Assembly (NCBI GenBank): GCA_052084925.1
Contig: JBQDEV010000014.1
Location: forward strand, 22,483 to 86,482
DNA from: CmP2 sp052084925
GTDB lineage: Bacteria > Actinomycetota > Actinomycetes > Actinomycetales > Micrococcaceae
Reading direction: 5' to 3'
Length of the DNA: 64,000 nt
The position numbers were made by a program, and so were the translations under genes. Positions 24,987 through 33,700 of this stretch are shown in pieces. The notes under the pieces are model-generated. The model made no database searches and was not told the DNA's origin. It saw nothing but the letters and a program-made list of their open reading frames with translations. The first letter of the stretch is position 1, and the number at the start of each line of letters is the position of its first letter.

Positions 24987-25295
24987 TCAGTGATAATCGA
25001 CCATTTCGATGACAATGACCATTCGGCCTTCGTCATCTGTCTGGAATTTGATGATGAGCCTGAACTGATCGTTCAGGCGGATGGACGAGGTTCCGGCTCG
25101 GTCACCTTTGAGCTTTTCCAGCCGGAGGGACCTCATCGCATAGAGATCTCGTTCGTCAGTGGCTGAGCGCAGGACCTGAATCTTTTTGCGGTAGGCCTTG
25201 ATGATGTCTGAGCCCCAACGTCGTGGCGCATAGGTGGCATCCTCCGCCAGACGACGAAGACCGTCGTCTTCGAAGACAACTCGCAAGCGCTCCAC
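24987..25295 (-). CDS. higB: HigB-like (RelE superfamily) mRNA interferase toxin
   Basis: A 102-residue RelE/ParE-fold protein: VVFEDDGLRRLAEDATYAPRRWGSDIIKAYRKKIQVLRSATDERDLYAMRSLRLEKLKGDRAGTSSIRLNDQFRLIIKF. The LEKLKG and SIRLNDQFRL segments are the standard HigB/GraT signatures; the basic and aromatic active-site residues appear present. The GTG at 25295 opens the operon and the toxin precedes the antitoxin, as usual for hig loci. Toxins of this type cleave ribosome-bound mRNA. Confidence 0.88.
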   Translation of the reverse strand: MERLRVVFEDDGLRRLAEDATYAPRRWGSDIIKAYRKKIQVLRSATDERDLYAMRSLRLEKLKGDRAGTSSIRLNDQFRLIIKFQTDDEGRMVIVIEMVDYH

Positions 25296-25419
25296 CTCAC
25301 CCAGTCCAACGCGGTCAGGCCTCGGCTATGACAACGTCAACCTTGCATACTCAACATCATAGATTCACCCCATGCATGAAGTATATCATCAGAGTAGTTT
25401 CAAGTAGGCGTGAACCCTC

Positions 25420-25432
25420 TAAACTATCCAAC
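25420..25432 (+). promoter_or_regulatory. Probable -10 element of a leaderless promoter for the nucleobase permease gene
   Basis: TAAACT at 25420-25425 is followed seven bases later by the GTG start, the spacing seen for leaderless transcripts in actinobacteria. No good -35 or SD is present. Direct evidence is the spacing only. Confidence 0.4.
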
Positions 25433-26803
25433 GTGTCTACCACTCACTCCGCACCTACCGGTTCCGATTCACGCTCCGTGCTCGACAAGCTCGGCCTGAA
25501 GTGGACGGTGCACGGCGACGGCTGGCATATCCGCCCCTCCGACGTCGTCACCCCCAACGAGCGCCTGGCCTGGCCGAACACCTTCGGCGTGGGCATCCAG
25601 CACGTGATGGCTATGTTCGGCGCCACCGTGTTGGTGCCGACGATCACCGGGTTCCCGCCGGCCGCCGCCCTGTTCTTCTCCGGTGTGGGCACCCTGCTGT
25701 TCCTGCTGCTGACCCAGGGCAAGGTGCCCAGCTACCTGGGCTCCTCCTTCGCGTTCATCGCGCCCATCACCGCGGCCACCTCCCAGCACGGCATGGCCGG
25801 GGCGCTCGGCGGGGTGCTCATGGCGGGCGTGCTGCTGTTCCTGGTCGGCGTCGTCGTGCAGTGGGTGGGCACCGGGTGGATCCACGCCCTGATGCCCCCG
25901 GTGGTGATGGGCACCATCGTCGCCCTCATCGGGCTGAACCTGGCGTCCGCGACCACCGCCGGCATGGAGGAGCTCACCCTCACCACCTTCGCCACCATGG
26001 GCGCCATCGTGCTCGCCGCGGTGCTGTTCAAGGGGCTACTGGGGCGGCTCTCGATTCTGGTGGGCATCGTGGTGGGCTACCTGGTGGCCCTGGCGCAGGG
26101 GCAGGTGGACTTCGAGCCGATCCGCGAGGCCGGAATTATCGGGCTGCCGCCGTTCCAGACCCCGGAGTTCCACTTCAATGTGGCTTTCCTGTTCCTGCCG
26201 GTGGTGTTCGTGCTGGTGGCCGAGAACATCGGGCACGTGCGCACGGTGGGTCTGATGACCCGCCGTGATCTGACCCCCTCCTACGGCCGCGCCCTGATGG
26301 CCGACGGTCTGGCCACCACACTCTCCGGTTTCGGCGGCGGCGTCGGCAACACCACCTACGCGGAGAACATCGGCGTGATGGCGTCCTCGCGCGTGTACTC
26401 GACGGCGGCCTACTGGGTGGCCGGTTTCACCGCGATCGCCCTGGCGTTCTTCCCGAAGTTCGGCGCACTGATCGCCACCATTCCCGCTGGCGTAGCCGCC
26501 GGGGCCGGGATCATCCTCTACGGAATGATCGGCATCATGGGTGCCCGCATCTGGGTGCAGAACAAGGTCGACTTCTCCAACACCATCTTCCTGATGACCG
26601 CCGGTTCGGGGCTGATCATCGCGATCGCCGATCCGACCATCGTGGTGGGCGGCGCCGAGTTCGGCGGCATCGCCCTGGGCACTGCCGCCACCGTGGTGAT
26701 CTACCACGTGATGACCGTGATCGCCCGCCTGCGCGGCTCCGAGCCCGTCTCCCAGGACGACGAGGACAGCTACTCGGCCACCGAGCCCGGCAAGCTGGGC
26801 TGA
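25433..26803 (+). CDS. Uracil/xanthine (NCS2) permease
   Basis: A 456-residue NCS2/nucleobase:cation symporter with about 12-14 membrane segments. Motifs seen: GVGIQHVMAMFGATVLVPTITGF, the conserved ENIGHVRTVG helix-8 motif, and GFGGGVGNTTYAENIGVMASSRVYS, typical of UraA/PyrP uracil transporters. The GTG at 25433 begins the coding-biased region (MSTTHSAPTG); the open frame back to 25223 overlaps the toxin gene in antisense and is rejected. No pyrimidine genes are adjacent, so it is a stand-alone salvage transporter. Confidence 0.92.
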   Translation: MSTTHSAPTGSDSRSVLDKLGLKWTVHGDGWHIRPSDVVTPNERLAWPNTFGVGIQHVMAMFGATVLVPTITGFPPAAALFFSGVGTLLFLLLTQGKVPSYLGSSFAFIAPITAATSQHGMAGALGGVLMAGVLLFLVGVVVQWVGTGWIHALMPPVVMGTIVALIGLNLASATTAGMEELTLTTFATMGAIVLAAVLFKGLLGRLSILVGIVVGYLVALAQGQVDFEPIREAGIIGLPPFQTPEFHFNVAFLFLPVVFVLVAENIGHVRTVGLMTRRDLTPSYGRALMADGLATTLSGFGGGVGNTTYAENIGVMASSRVYSTAAYWVAGFTAIALAFFPKFGALIATIPAGVAAGAGIILYGMIGIMGARIWVQNKVDFSNTIFLMTAGSGLIIAIADPTIVVGGAEFGGIALGTAATVVIYHVMTVIARLRGSEPVSQDDEDSYSATEPGKLG

Positions 26804-26823
26804 GCCCACCTCACCTTGCACCT

Positions 26824-28194
26824 TCAGAGCAGTAGCGGTGCCAGCGCGGAGAGAACGAGCAGCACGATCCCGCCGCCGATTCTGGAGGAGATGGAGAGGA
26901 ACGGCAGCAGATTGAGGCGCTGAGATGCCTGCAGTACGGCCAGGTCACCACTGGAGCCGAAGTCGGCCAGTCCCAGACCAGCAGCAATCGCGGACTCGAT
27001 GATGTACAGCCGCACCAACCAGCCGACCACGCTCGCAACGACAATCGCGATCAGCACACTCAACAGCGTCAGCGCCATGTAGCCGACGTCGGTAAGGCGG
27101 GCGACGACTTCACTGATGTTGATGGCTACGACGCTCAGCGACACCAGAATCGCTGGGATCATCGCGTTCGCGACGAAGACATACCAGAGGTTCGCCGACT
27201 CCTCGATGTAGCGCGGCAGCGGCACGAAGAGCTTGAGGCACGCACAGATCAGAATGAGGAAGACATAGGCGTGCAGGGCGGGTACCACCGTGCTGAGGAA
27301 GCTGGAGATCACGAACAGGATGCCCGCGAGTGCAAGGCCGGTCACGCCGAACTTGATCGACGTCCCCGTGCGCTCCAGCGGGGTCTTGGCATCGGCCAGA
27401 TCATCGCGAACTCCACGTGCGAGATCGCCTTTGCCGTTGAGCCCCGGGAACTTATCGCCCCAGCGCTTCCCCGCCATGTTCATTCCGCCGGCTGCAATGA
27501 TGCACATGATGTTCGCGACGGCCACGGCCGGGACCAGCATCGTGAGGTACATGCCTGCGTCGCCGCCCTGCTGTCCGGCGATAATCTCAGAGATCGGAAT
27601 CGCCCCAGCTGCGACACCACCGGCCAGCACAGGTCCGGCAATATAGAACACCGCGTAGCCTGCACCCATGCCGGTGATCCAGCCGATGAGTCCGATGACC
27701 GTGAAACACACGGCGATAACGGAGAGCATCGGTACCAAAATGCGTGACCCGGCTTTGACAAGCATCTTCTTGGGCATGCCCAAGATGCTTCCGGTGATCA
27801 GTGCCGCAACGACGAACTCACCGAAACCGGAGACCTCGTAAAAGCTGGTGATGGACTCTTCCAGGCTCGCGGGGAAGATGCCAGCGAACTGAGCGATCGC
27901 GGGCACGAGGATGCAGAGGATCACTCCCCCGCCCACGAAGTTGAAGATCGGGATCTTGCTCCCGATCCACATCAGTGTCCCACCAAGTGTCATCACGATG
28001 GCGAAAGCCGCAGTCATACCCGTGTCGGCCGGCGTCAACGCAGCCAACGTGAGGACGAGGGCCGTGAGGATCAAGAACGCCGGGACCGGGATTCCCAGAA
28101 TTCCCTTCCACTCCGGCAGCGGCGGCAACTGCGTCTGGGGTGCATCGGTATCCGCTTCTCGTGTACTCAATGTCGTGTGGTTGTTGGTTGCCAT
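26824..28194 (-). CDS. 2-hydroxycarboxylate transporter family (CitS/MleP-like) symporter
   Basis: A 456-residue membrane protein of the 2HCT family: conserved ILGIPVPAFLIL start, TGMTAAFAIVMTLGGTLMWIGSKIPIFNFVGGG, internal reentrant-loop motifs GGVAAGAIPISEI and GGMNMAGKRWGD, and a hydrophobic C-terminus. Family members carry citrate, malate, lactate or related 2-hydroxy acids with Na+ or H+. The ATG at 28194 has AGGAG seven bases upstream; the open frame to 28344 would remove the divergent promoter region. It diverges from a CoA-transferase/HMGL-like/GntR operon, so its substrate is probably the acid that operon degrades. Confidence 0.9.
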   Translation of the reverse strand: MATNNHTTLSTREADTDAPQTQLPPLPEWKGILGIPVPAFLILTALVLTLAALTPADTGMTAAFAIVMTLGGTLMWIGSKIPIFNFVGGGVILCILVPAIAQFAGIFPASLEESITSFYEVSGFGEFVVAALITGSILGMPKKMLVKAGSRILVPMLSVIAVCFTVIGLIGWITGMGAGYAVFYIAGPVLAGGVAAGAIPISEIIAGQQGGDAGMYLTMLVPAVAVANIMCIIAAGGMNMAGKRWGDKFPGLNGKGDLARGVRDDLADAKTPLERTGTSIKFGVTGLALAGILFVISSFLSTVVPALHAYVFLILICACLKLFVPLPRYIEESANLWYVFVANAMIPAILVSLSVVAINISEVVARLTDVGYMALTLLSVLIAIVVASVVGWLVRLYIIESAIAAGLGLADFGSSGDLAVLQASQRLNLLPFLSISSRIGGGIVLLVLSALAPLLL

Positions 28195-28238
28195 GGGGAC
28201 TCCTGACCTGCCATGAGAGGTTCGCGCCTCAAGACCGA

Positions 28239-28255
28239 TTGCATACAACTTGCAA
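28239..28255. promoter_or_regulatory. Inverted repeat upstream of the 2HCT transporter gene, candidate operator
   Basis: TTGCA-N7-TGCAA, perfect 5-bp arms. It lies 45 bases upstream of the transporter start in the divergent control region. It may be a second site for the GntR/FCD regulator encoded at 30578. Confidence 0.4.
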
Positions 28256-28299
28256 ACACTCGCTGGCCTGAATCGCGCTATGACTTTATTTTGAGCCGA

Positions 28300-28329
28300 T
28301 TGATGTGTGCCCTGGATCACAGGTATAGT
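28300..28329 (+). promoter_or_regulatory. Sigma70-type promoter for the CoA-transferase operon
   Basis: TTGATG (28300-28305), 18-base spacer, TATAGT (28324-28329), with a start expected near 28336 inside the inverted repeat at 28337-28361. Confidence 0.55.
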
Positions 28330-28336
28330 CAGGATC

Positions 28337-28361
28337 GTACACAATAATAGAATTTGTGCAC
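28337..28361. promoter_or_regulatory. Inverted repeat at the transcription start, candidate GntR/FCD operator
   Basis: GTACACAA-N9-TTGTGCAC, eight-base arms with one mismatch, immediately downstream of the -10 element at 28324-28329. This position suits repression. The TTGTnnAC core resembles FadR/FCD-type sites; binding is inferred. Confidence 0.55.
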
Positions 28362-28394
28362 AACAGCAGAATCATCGTGGAACAGGAGCAGTCG

Positions 28395-29630
28395 ATGGAT
28401 CACCCCCTCACGGCCGATGGTGCGCCGGAGTCCGAGAAGCGCGGCCCCCTCGAGGGGATCAGAGTCATCGAAATGGGGCAGCTCATTGCTGGACCCTTCT
28501 GCGGTCAGATGCTGGGTGACCTCGGCGCAGACGTGATCAAGATCGAAGAACCGACCCGAGGCGACCCCATGCGCCAATGGGGCCAGGCCACGGTGGAAGG
28601 GGATTCCTTCTGGTGGTCCGTGCTGGGGCGGAACAAGCGCTCGGTGACACTGAATCTCCGCGATCAGGAAGGCCAGGCCATCGCCAAAAATCTCATTGCC
28701 TCGGCCGATCTCGTGTTGGAGAATTTCCGACCAGGGTCCCTGGAAAAATGGGGCATGGACTACGAGTCACTCTCGGCTGCGAACCCCGGACTGATCATGG
28801 TGCGCGTCTCCGGGTTCGGACAGACGGGCCCCTATGCGGAACAAGCTGGCTATGGTTCCATCGGGGAAGCCATGGGCGGCATGCGCTACATCGTGGGCAA
28901 TCCCGAACTGCCGCCGTCCCGCGTCGGCATCTCCATCGGAGACACCCTTGCGGGCATGTTCGCCACGATGGGTGCACTCGCTGCGATCACGGAGCGTCAT
29001 CGCAGTGGCCGCGGCCAGATCGTCGATTCCTCGATCTACGAGTCCGTCCTGGGCGTGATGGAATCACTCGTCCCGGACTGGACCATGGGCGGCGTTCAAC
29101 GAGAGCGCACCGGCGCGATCCTGCCCAAGATCGCCCCCAGCAACGTCTACCCGACCCGCGGCGGAGAGTGGATTATCATCGCGGCAAACCAAGACACGGT
29201 CTTCAAGCGTCTGTGCGCTGCCATGGGCAACCCAGAGATGGCAGATGACCCCCGCTATGCCACCCATGTCGCCCGCGGTGAGCATCAGGCACAGCTGGAC
29301 GAGCTCGTGGGCCAGTTCTCGGCCGCTCACGACGCAGACGACCTCATCGCCCTGCTCAACGAGCACTCAGTCCCCGTCGGGAAGATCTTCAAGGTGGCCG
29401 ACATGGTCAAGGACCCCCAATTCCAGGCACGCGGCTCCCTGGTCGATGTCGAACACGAACAGCACGGAAAGATTCGCATGCAGAATGCGTTCCCGCGCCT
29501 GAGCCGCACAGATTCTGCCGTGCGCTGGTCTGGTCCTCCCCTGGGCCATCACACCGACGAAGTCCTGGCAGAAATCAACATCGATGCCCACCGCATCGCT
29601 GAACTGCGGGCACAAGGAGTGATTCGCTGA
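28395..29630 (+). CDS. Class III (CaiB/BaiF) CoA-transferase
   Basis: A 411-residue family III CoA-transferase: GPLEGIRVIEMGQLIAGPFCGQMLGDLGADVIKIEEP, the GRNKRSVTLNLRDQEG motif, VLENFRPG, VSGFGQTGPYAEQAGYG, and the catalytic aspartate in ISIGDTLAGM (D183). It moves CoA from a donor such as succinyl-CoA or acetyl-CoA to a carboxylic acid. The ATG at 28395 has AGGAG eight bases upstream. The adjacent HMG-CoA-lyase-like gene overlaps its stop by one base (TGATG). Family III includes succinyl-CoA:hydroxymethylglutarate, itaconate and citramalate transferases, so a C5-C6 hydroxy-diacid is a plausible substrate. A paralogue is at 37020-38288. Confidence 0.9.
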   Translation: MDHPLTADGAPESEKRGPLEGIRVIEMGQLIAGPFCGQMLGDLGADVIKIEEPTRGDPMRQWGQATVEGDSFWWSVLGRNKRSVTLNLRDQEGQAIAKNLIASADLVLENFRPGSLEKWGMDYESLSAANPGLIMVRVSGFGQTGPYAEQAGYGSIGEAMGGMRYIVGNPELPPSRVGISIGDTLAGMFATMGALAAITERHRSGRGQIVDSSIYESVLGVMESLVPDWTMGGVQRERTGAILPKIAPSNVYPTRGGEWIIIAANQDTVFKRLCAAMGNPEMADDPRYATHVARGEHQAQLDELVGQFSAAHDADDLIALLNEHSVPVGKIFKVADMVKDPQFQARGSLVDVEHEQHGKIRMQNAFPRLSRTDSAVRWSGPPLGHHTDEVLAEINIDAHRIAELRAQGVIR

Positions 29631-30571
29631 TGTGGAATCTGCCGACCGCTGCCCGCGTGATCGACGTAGGTCTCCGCGATGGCCTTCAAGCGATCCCGGA
29701 GCCTCTAGCCCTTCAAGACAAACTGGACATCGTGGAGCGGCTGATTCGCGCCGGGGTCCGCGAGATCGAGGTGTGCTCGTTCGCGCACCCGAGGGTTCTG
29801 CCGCAACTGGCCGACGCGGAAGAGCTCCTACGCGAGATTCCGCGGATCCCTGGCGTTCGGTACCGTGCGCTGGCTCCGAACCTGCGAGGTGCTCAGCGGG
29901 CCTCCGAGTGCGAACTCGACGAATTGGCCATCGTCGTCCCCGCCGAAGACGGGATGGCAGTCAAGAATCAAGGAAAGACGACGCGCGCCCTACTCAATGA
30001 TGTCGCCCAGATCGGCAAGCTCACGCAGGCGAGTGGCCAGGACTTCATCGTCGCCGTCGCCTGCGCATTCTTTTCCCCCACCTACGGTGCTGTGTCTGCC
30101 GAACAGCGACGCGCGGTCATCACCGCCGCATCGGAGGCTGGAGCATCGGGGGTGTATCTCGCCACGACAACCGGACAGGAACATCCCCGCGAAGTCTACG
30201 AAGGCGTCCTGCAAACCCGACAGGAGTTCCCTCACCTCACCGTCGGCGTTCATCTCCACAATCGCAACGGTTTCGCCTCCGCTAACGCACTGGCCGCGCT
30301 CTCGGCCGGCGCGGACTGGCTCGAAACATCATTCGCCGCGCTCGGAGGCGACCTGTGGTTCCCGGGGGACCCTACTGTGCTGGGGAACATGGCCACGGAA
30401 GACCTAGTCCACCTCCTCGATGGTATGAATATTGAAACGGGAATCGACCTCGACGGCATCCGCCAGATTTCGGACACGGTCTACAATCTGACCGGTTTCC
30501 CCCGCAGTTCCTTCGTCGCACGCGGCGGAACGCGACAAGATCTTGCCCTGGCCTCGTGGGGTGACGAGTAA
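29630..30571 (+). CDS. HMG-CoA lyase-like (DRE-TIM) protein lacking the catalytic cysteine
   Basis: A 313-residue TIM-barrel of the HMGL family: VIDVGLRDGLQ (R16-D17 metal/catalytic pair), EIEVCSFAHPRVLPQLAD, VGVHLHNRNG (metal ligands H208 and H210) and GNMATEDLVHLL. In true HMG-CoA lyases a glycine loop of form GLGGCPYA carries the catalytic Cys; here it reads AALGGDLWF, with Asp241 in the Cys position. The enzyme therefore probably cleaves a different 3-hydroxyacyl-CoA, or uses another acid/base. Coupled to the CoA-transferase (overlap TGATG). The expected role is C-C cleavage of the CoA ester made by its partner. Confidence 0.85.
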   Translation: MWNLPTAARVIDVGLRDGLQAIPEPLALQDKLDIVERLIRAGVREIEVCSFAHPRVLPQLADAEELLREIPRIPGVRYRALAPNLRGAQRASECELDELAIVVPAEDGMAVKNQGKTTRALLNDVAQIGKLTQASGQDFIVAVACAFFSPTYGAVSAEQRRAVITAASEAGASGVYLATTTGQEHPREVYEGVLQTRQEFPHLTVGVHLHNRNGFASANALAALSAGADWLETSFAALGGDLWFPGDPTVLGNMATEDLVHLLDGMNIETGIDLDGIRQISDTVYNLTGFPRSSFVARGGTRQDLALASWGDE

Positions 30572-30577
30572 CGACAA

Positions 30578-31258
30578 GTGAGTGACAGCATGAAAACCAC
30601 TGGAGCACAGCGCACCGAAGCCATCACCCAGTCCGTCTTGGACTTGATCACGAGCGGATACTTCGAGACCGGCGGCTGGCTCCGCGAGGTCGAGATCGCC
30701 AGCGCACTCGGAGTGTCCAGAACCCCGGTTCGGGATGCACTGCGCGAATTGGCCGGTGCCGGTGTCGTCGTCCTCGAGCAGCATCGGGGCGCACGGTTGC
30801 GGAGCTACCCTCCTGAGAAGATTGAAGAGATCTATCGCACCCGGGCCATGGTGGAATCCACGGTCACCGCGGCGGCGATTCCCCTGCTGACCGACGACGA
30901 CATCGCCCACCTCAAGGACTTGGCCGCGCAGATGCGCGAGCTCGCTTCGAGCAGCGAGAATCGAGCAGAACTCGCGAGGCTGAATCGGGAGTTCCACGCC
31001 TATATTTTTGCGCATTCAGGCGACCACCCACTCGAAGCCACCGCGCATCATCTCCTTGTTCCCATGATCGTCACCAAGGTGATGCACTCCTACGACGAGA
31101 CGAAAATCCGCCGCAGCATGGAAGAGCACGAAGATCTGATCGCCGCAGCTGAGCTGAAGGACCGGGAATGGGCCGAGGCCATCATGCGTGCCCATATCCT
31201 CGGTGGCCTCAGCTCATTCAAGCGGAGCCTGCTGGAAGAACGCCGGAATACCGAGTAG
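30578..31258 (+). CDS. GntR family regulator, FCD (FadR) subfamily
   Basis: A 226-residue regulator. A winged HTH spans residues ~10-75 (TEAITQSVLDLITSGYFETGGWLREVEIASALGVSRTPVRDALRELAGAGVV) and an all-helical FCD ligand domain follows (LARLNREFHAYIFAHSG, the metal/carboxylate site D/H pattern, and MEEHEDLIAAAELKD). FCD regulators commonly sense organic acids. It is the third gene of the CoA-transferase operon (6-base gap) and probably controls the divergent promoters at 28239-28361. GTG 30578 or ATG 30590 could start the protein. Confidence 0.9.
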   Translation: MSDSMKTTGAQRTEAITQSVLDLITSGYFETGGWLREVEIASALGVSRTPVRDALRELAGAGVVVLEQHRGARLRSYPPEKIEEIYRTRAMVESTVTAAAIPLLTDDDIAHLKDLAAQMRELASSSENRAELARLNREFHAYIFAHSGDHPLEATAHHLLVPMIVTKVMHSYDETKIRRSMEEHEDLIAAAELKDREWAEAIMRAHILGGLSSFKRSLLEERRNTE

Positions 31259-31350
31259 CGCTTTTCAGCGGCACCGCTGCCGAATCAGTCACAGCTTCGA
31301 CACAGCAGTGACCGGAGCAGGCAACAGCGTGGGTGCCTAGCGTGGGGCTC

Positions 31351-32628
31351 ATGATCGAATCAGCAGCCACCTCGTCCTCGTCCACCGAAGCCCCGACCCG
31401 TACGTCTCGCCCCTGGTTCGCCCGGGCCCGGCTGGCCGCCACCTCCCTGGTGCTGGCCGGCGGACTGGCCCTGGCCGGATGCGCGGCGAGCGCGACCACG
31501 ACCGACGTCGAGACGGTCGCCACCACCACCGTGACCAGCACCGACACGACCTCCAGCACGGCCGCAGAAACCGCCACGGATTCTTCCACCGGCACCACCG
31601 CGGAGACCATTGCCGACACTGCCGCCGCGGCCGAGGCGTTCCTGGCCACCCTCAGCGAGGAGCAGCAGGAAGCGGTGCTCTACGACTACGACGACGAGAC
31701 CAAATCGACGTCGTGGTCCAACTTCCCGGTCACCTTCATCGACCGCGCCGGGCTCAACCTCACTGACCTCACCGAGGAGCAACAGCAAGCGGCCCTGGCG
31801 GTGTTGGAGACGCTGCTCAGCGACGACGCCTACGCCACCATCGAGGGCATCATGGGCGGAGACGAATACCTCAACGAGAACAGCTCCACCACCGAGGACT
31901 CCCTGGGGCAGTACTACATCGCCTTCTTCGGCGACCCCTCCGATACGGAGGCCTGGGCGCTACAGTTCGGCGGCCATCACCTCGGCGTCAACGCGGATCT
32001 GAACGGCGCCGAGGAGACCCTGACCTTCGCGCCCACGCACCTGGGCATCCAGCCCGCCGTGTACACCAACGACGACGGCGAGGAGGTCCAGCCCTTCGAC
32101 GAGATCTACACCGACGCGTTCGCCTTCTACGACTCGCTCACCGCCGACCAGCAGGCGACGCTGACTTCGGGCGAGGTCACGATGTGCTCCCCCGGCGACA
32201 CCTGCGACTTCGCCACCGGGACGGGACTGAGCGGCAGCGACCTCACGGAGGAACAGCGGGAGCTGTTGCTGGAGGTCATCGCGCACTGGGCGGGGATGGC
32301 CGCCGACGACGAATCCAACAACGCAGCCCTGGCGGAAATTGACGCCACGCTCGACGAGACCGTGATCGCCTGGTCCGGGGAGACGACCTACGACATGAGC
32401 ACCGGCGACGGGATCTCGTTCTCCATCTCCGGGCCGAACGTGTACTTGGCCTTCCAGGCGCAGAACGGTTCCGCCGGGGCAGACGTCGACGGTGTGACCA
32501 CCTCCGGTTGGGGTCACGTGCACACCATCTACCTCGACCCCACGAACGACTACGCGAACTCGGTGACCCAGCAGGCGAGCGCCGGCATGGGTGGCGGCCC
32601 CGGCGGCGACGGCGGCCCGAGCTTCTAG
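31351..32628 (+). CDS. DUF3500 domain lipoprotein
   Basis: A 425-residue exported lipoprotein. The signal peptide ends in lipobox LALAGC, then a ~50-residue Thr/Ser-rich linker. The DUF3500 domain follows (FLATLSEEQQEAVLYDYDDE, WSNFPVTFIDRAGLNLTDLTEEQQ, YYIAFFGDPSDTEAWALQFGGHHLGVN, WGHVHTIYLDPTNDYA). The GGHHLGVN and GHVH histidine motifs hint at a metal site. Function of the family is unknown. Monocistronic, followed by a strong hairpin at 32661-32694. Confidence 0.87.
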   Translation: MIESAATSSSSTEAPTRTSRPWFARARLAATSLVLAGGLALAGCAASATTTDVETVATTTVTSTDTTSSTAAETATDSSTGTTAETIADTAAAAEAFLATLSEEQQEAVLYDYDDETKSTSWSNFPVTFIDRAGLNLTDLTEEQQQAALAVLETLLSDDAYATIEGIMGGDEYLNENSSTTEDSLGQYYIAFFGDPSDTEAWALQFGGHHLGVNADLNGAEETLTFAPTHLGIQPAVYTNDDGEEVQPFDEIYTDAFAFYDSLTADQQATLTSGEVTMCSPGDTCDFATGTGLSGSDLTEEQRELLLEVIAHWAGMAADDESNNAALAEIDATLDETVIAWSGETTYDMSTGDGISFSISGPNVYLAFQAQNGSAGADVDGVTTSGWGHVHTIYLDPTNDYANSVTQQASAGMGGGPGGDGGPSF

Positions 32629-32660
32629 CAGCGGCACATCAACGCTCCACCCTAGACGCA

Positions 32661-32694
32661 CGAATGCCGTACCCCTCGACGGGTACGGCATTCG
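32661..32694. terminator. Bidirectional hairpin terminator
   Basis: Perfect 14-bp stem (left arm CGAATGCCGTACCC, 32661-32674; right arm 32681-32694) with a 6-nt loop, between the convergent DUF3500 and IclR genes. No T-tract follows, as is common for actinobacterial I-shaped terminators. Confidence 0.7.
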
Positions 32695-32812
32695 GCAATG
32701 CGGGTTAGCGGTTAGGCTATCCTGCACTCTCAGTCTAACGAGAGCCAATAGGGCACACATGACGATCATGTCCACCATTCGCGAATGGACACGTCCGGGC
32801 GTTACGTAGATG

Positions 32813-33607
32813 TCACTCGGATATTTGCAACAAAGCCTCGACCGGGCCGAGCCCTTGATCTTCAAGCTTTTGTGCGTGTATCCGGACGACCTCCAAGTAA
32901 TTTCGGACGTTCTCCTCATCGAATCGGGACGTCGGTCCGCTAAGTGAGAGCGCTACAACCGCACCGTTTTCGCATCGAACGGGAAACGACAGAGAGGAGG
33001 CACCTGACTCCCTTTCACCGTGAGACAGCGCAAACCCGTTCGAACGGTAGTAGTTGAGTTTTTCCTCGTGTTCTGACCTCGAAACCTCACCGCTTTCCAA
33101 CAAGATGGACACAACCTCCACTGGAGCGTCCTCGAGGAGAATCACTCCTGACGAGCCTGCTGTCAGGGGAAGCGGTACACCCATGCGGACGACACTACGA
33201 ACAGTGCGGCTACCCTCGGCTTGACCGATAGAAACACGCTTTGTTCCCTGCCGAACATAAATGTTGGCAGACTCTCCGGTTTCGTCGCGGAGCGCCCGGA
33301 CAACATCCAACGCTTCCTCAGTCACTGACCACGCATCTTGGACAACCTGGAACCAACGCAAAGCTCCCGGCCCGACCTGGTAGGTGCTTTCCGCAATCTG
33401 CTGAACGAATCCATACCCCTCGAGGGTGGAAAGTATTCGCAGAACAGTCGTCCGGGGAATCTTCGTCAGACGCGCCAGGTCGCGTACATGACGATGCGGA
33501 TTGTCTTTGTCGAAATGCTGCAAAATCTCGAAAGCCCTGCTGATGCTCCGCACGGAGTCAGAGTGACTATTCGCCTCCGGCGGCGTTGGACCGGCTTTCT
33601 CAGACAT
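32813..33607 (-). CDS. IclR family transcriptional regulator
   Basis: A 264-residue regulator. The N-terminal winged HTH (VRSISRAFEILQHFDKDNPHRHVRDLARLTKIPRTTVLRILSTLEGYGFV) is followed by the IclR effector domain (GESANIYVRQGTKRVSIGQAEGS, PLPLTAGSSGVILLEDAP, YRSNGFALSHGERESGASSLSFPVR). It is divergent from the ABC transporter/CoA-transferase/lyase operon and, by position, its likely regulator. Lower GC than the core genes and shared style with that operon suggest they arrived together. Confidence 0.92.
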   Translation of the reverse strand: MSEKAGPTPPEANSHSDSVRSISRAFEILQHFDKDNPHRHVRDLARLTKIPRTTVLRILSTLEGYGFVQQIAESTYQVGPGALRWFQVVQDAWSVTEEALDVVRALRDETGESANIYVRQGTKRVSIGQAEGSRTVRSVVRMGVPLPLTAGSSGVILLEDAPVEVVSILLESGEVSRSEHEEKLNYYRSNGFALSHGERESGASSLSFPVRCENGAVVALSLSGPTSRFDEENVRNYLEVVRIHAQKLEDQGLGPVEALLQISE

Positions 33608-33700
33608 TGATGATCTCCCCTGTTAATTGATCTGGGACCAGACTACTGGCCTCCATCTGCCCCTGAAGCCTCCCCGCTTTCAACCCGTGTCACAACCGAT

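Noticed and set aside
25223..25432. N-terminal extension of the nucleobase permease
   Set aside because: It overlaps the toxin gene in antisense, lacks coding bias, and family members start near the GTG at 25433.
31261..31350. Hairpin CAGCG-N4-CGCTG after the GntR gene as terminator
   Set aside because: Only five base pairs and no T-run.
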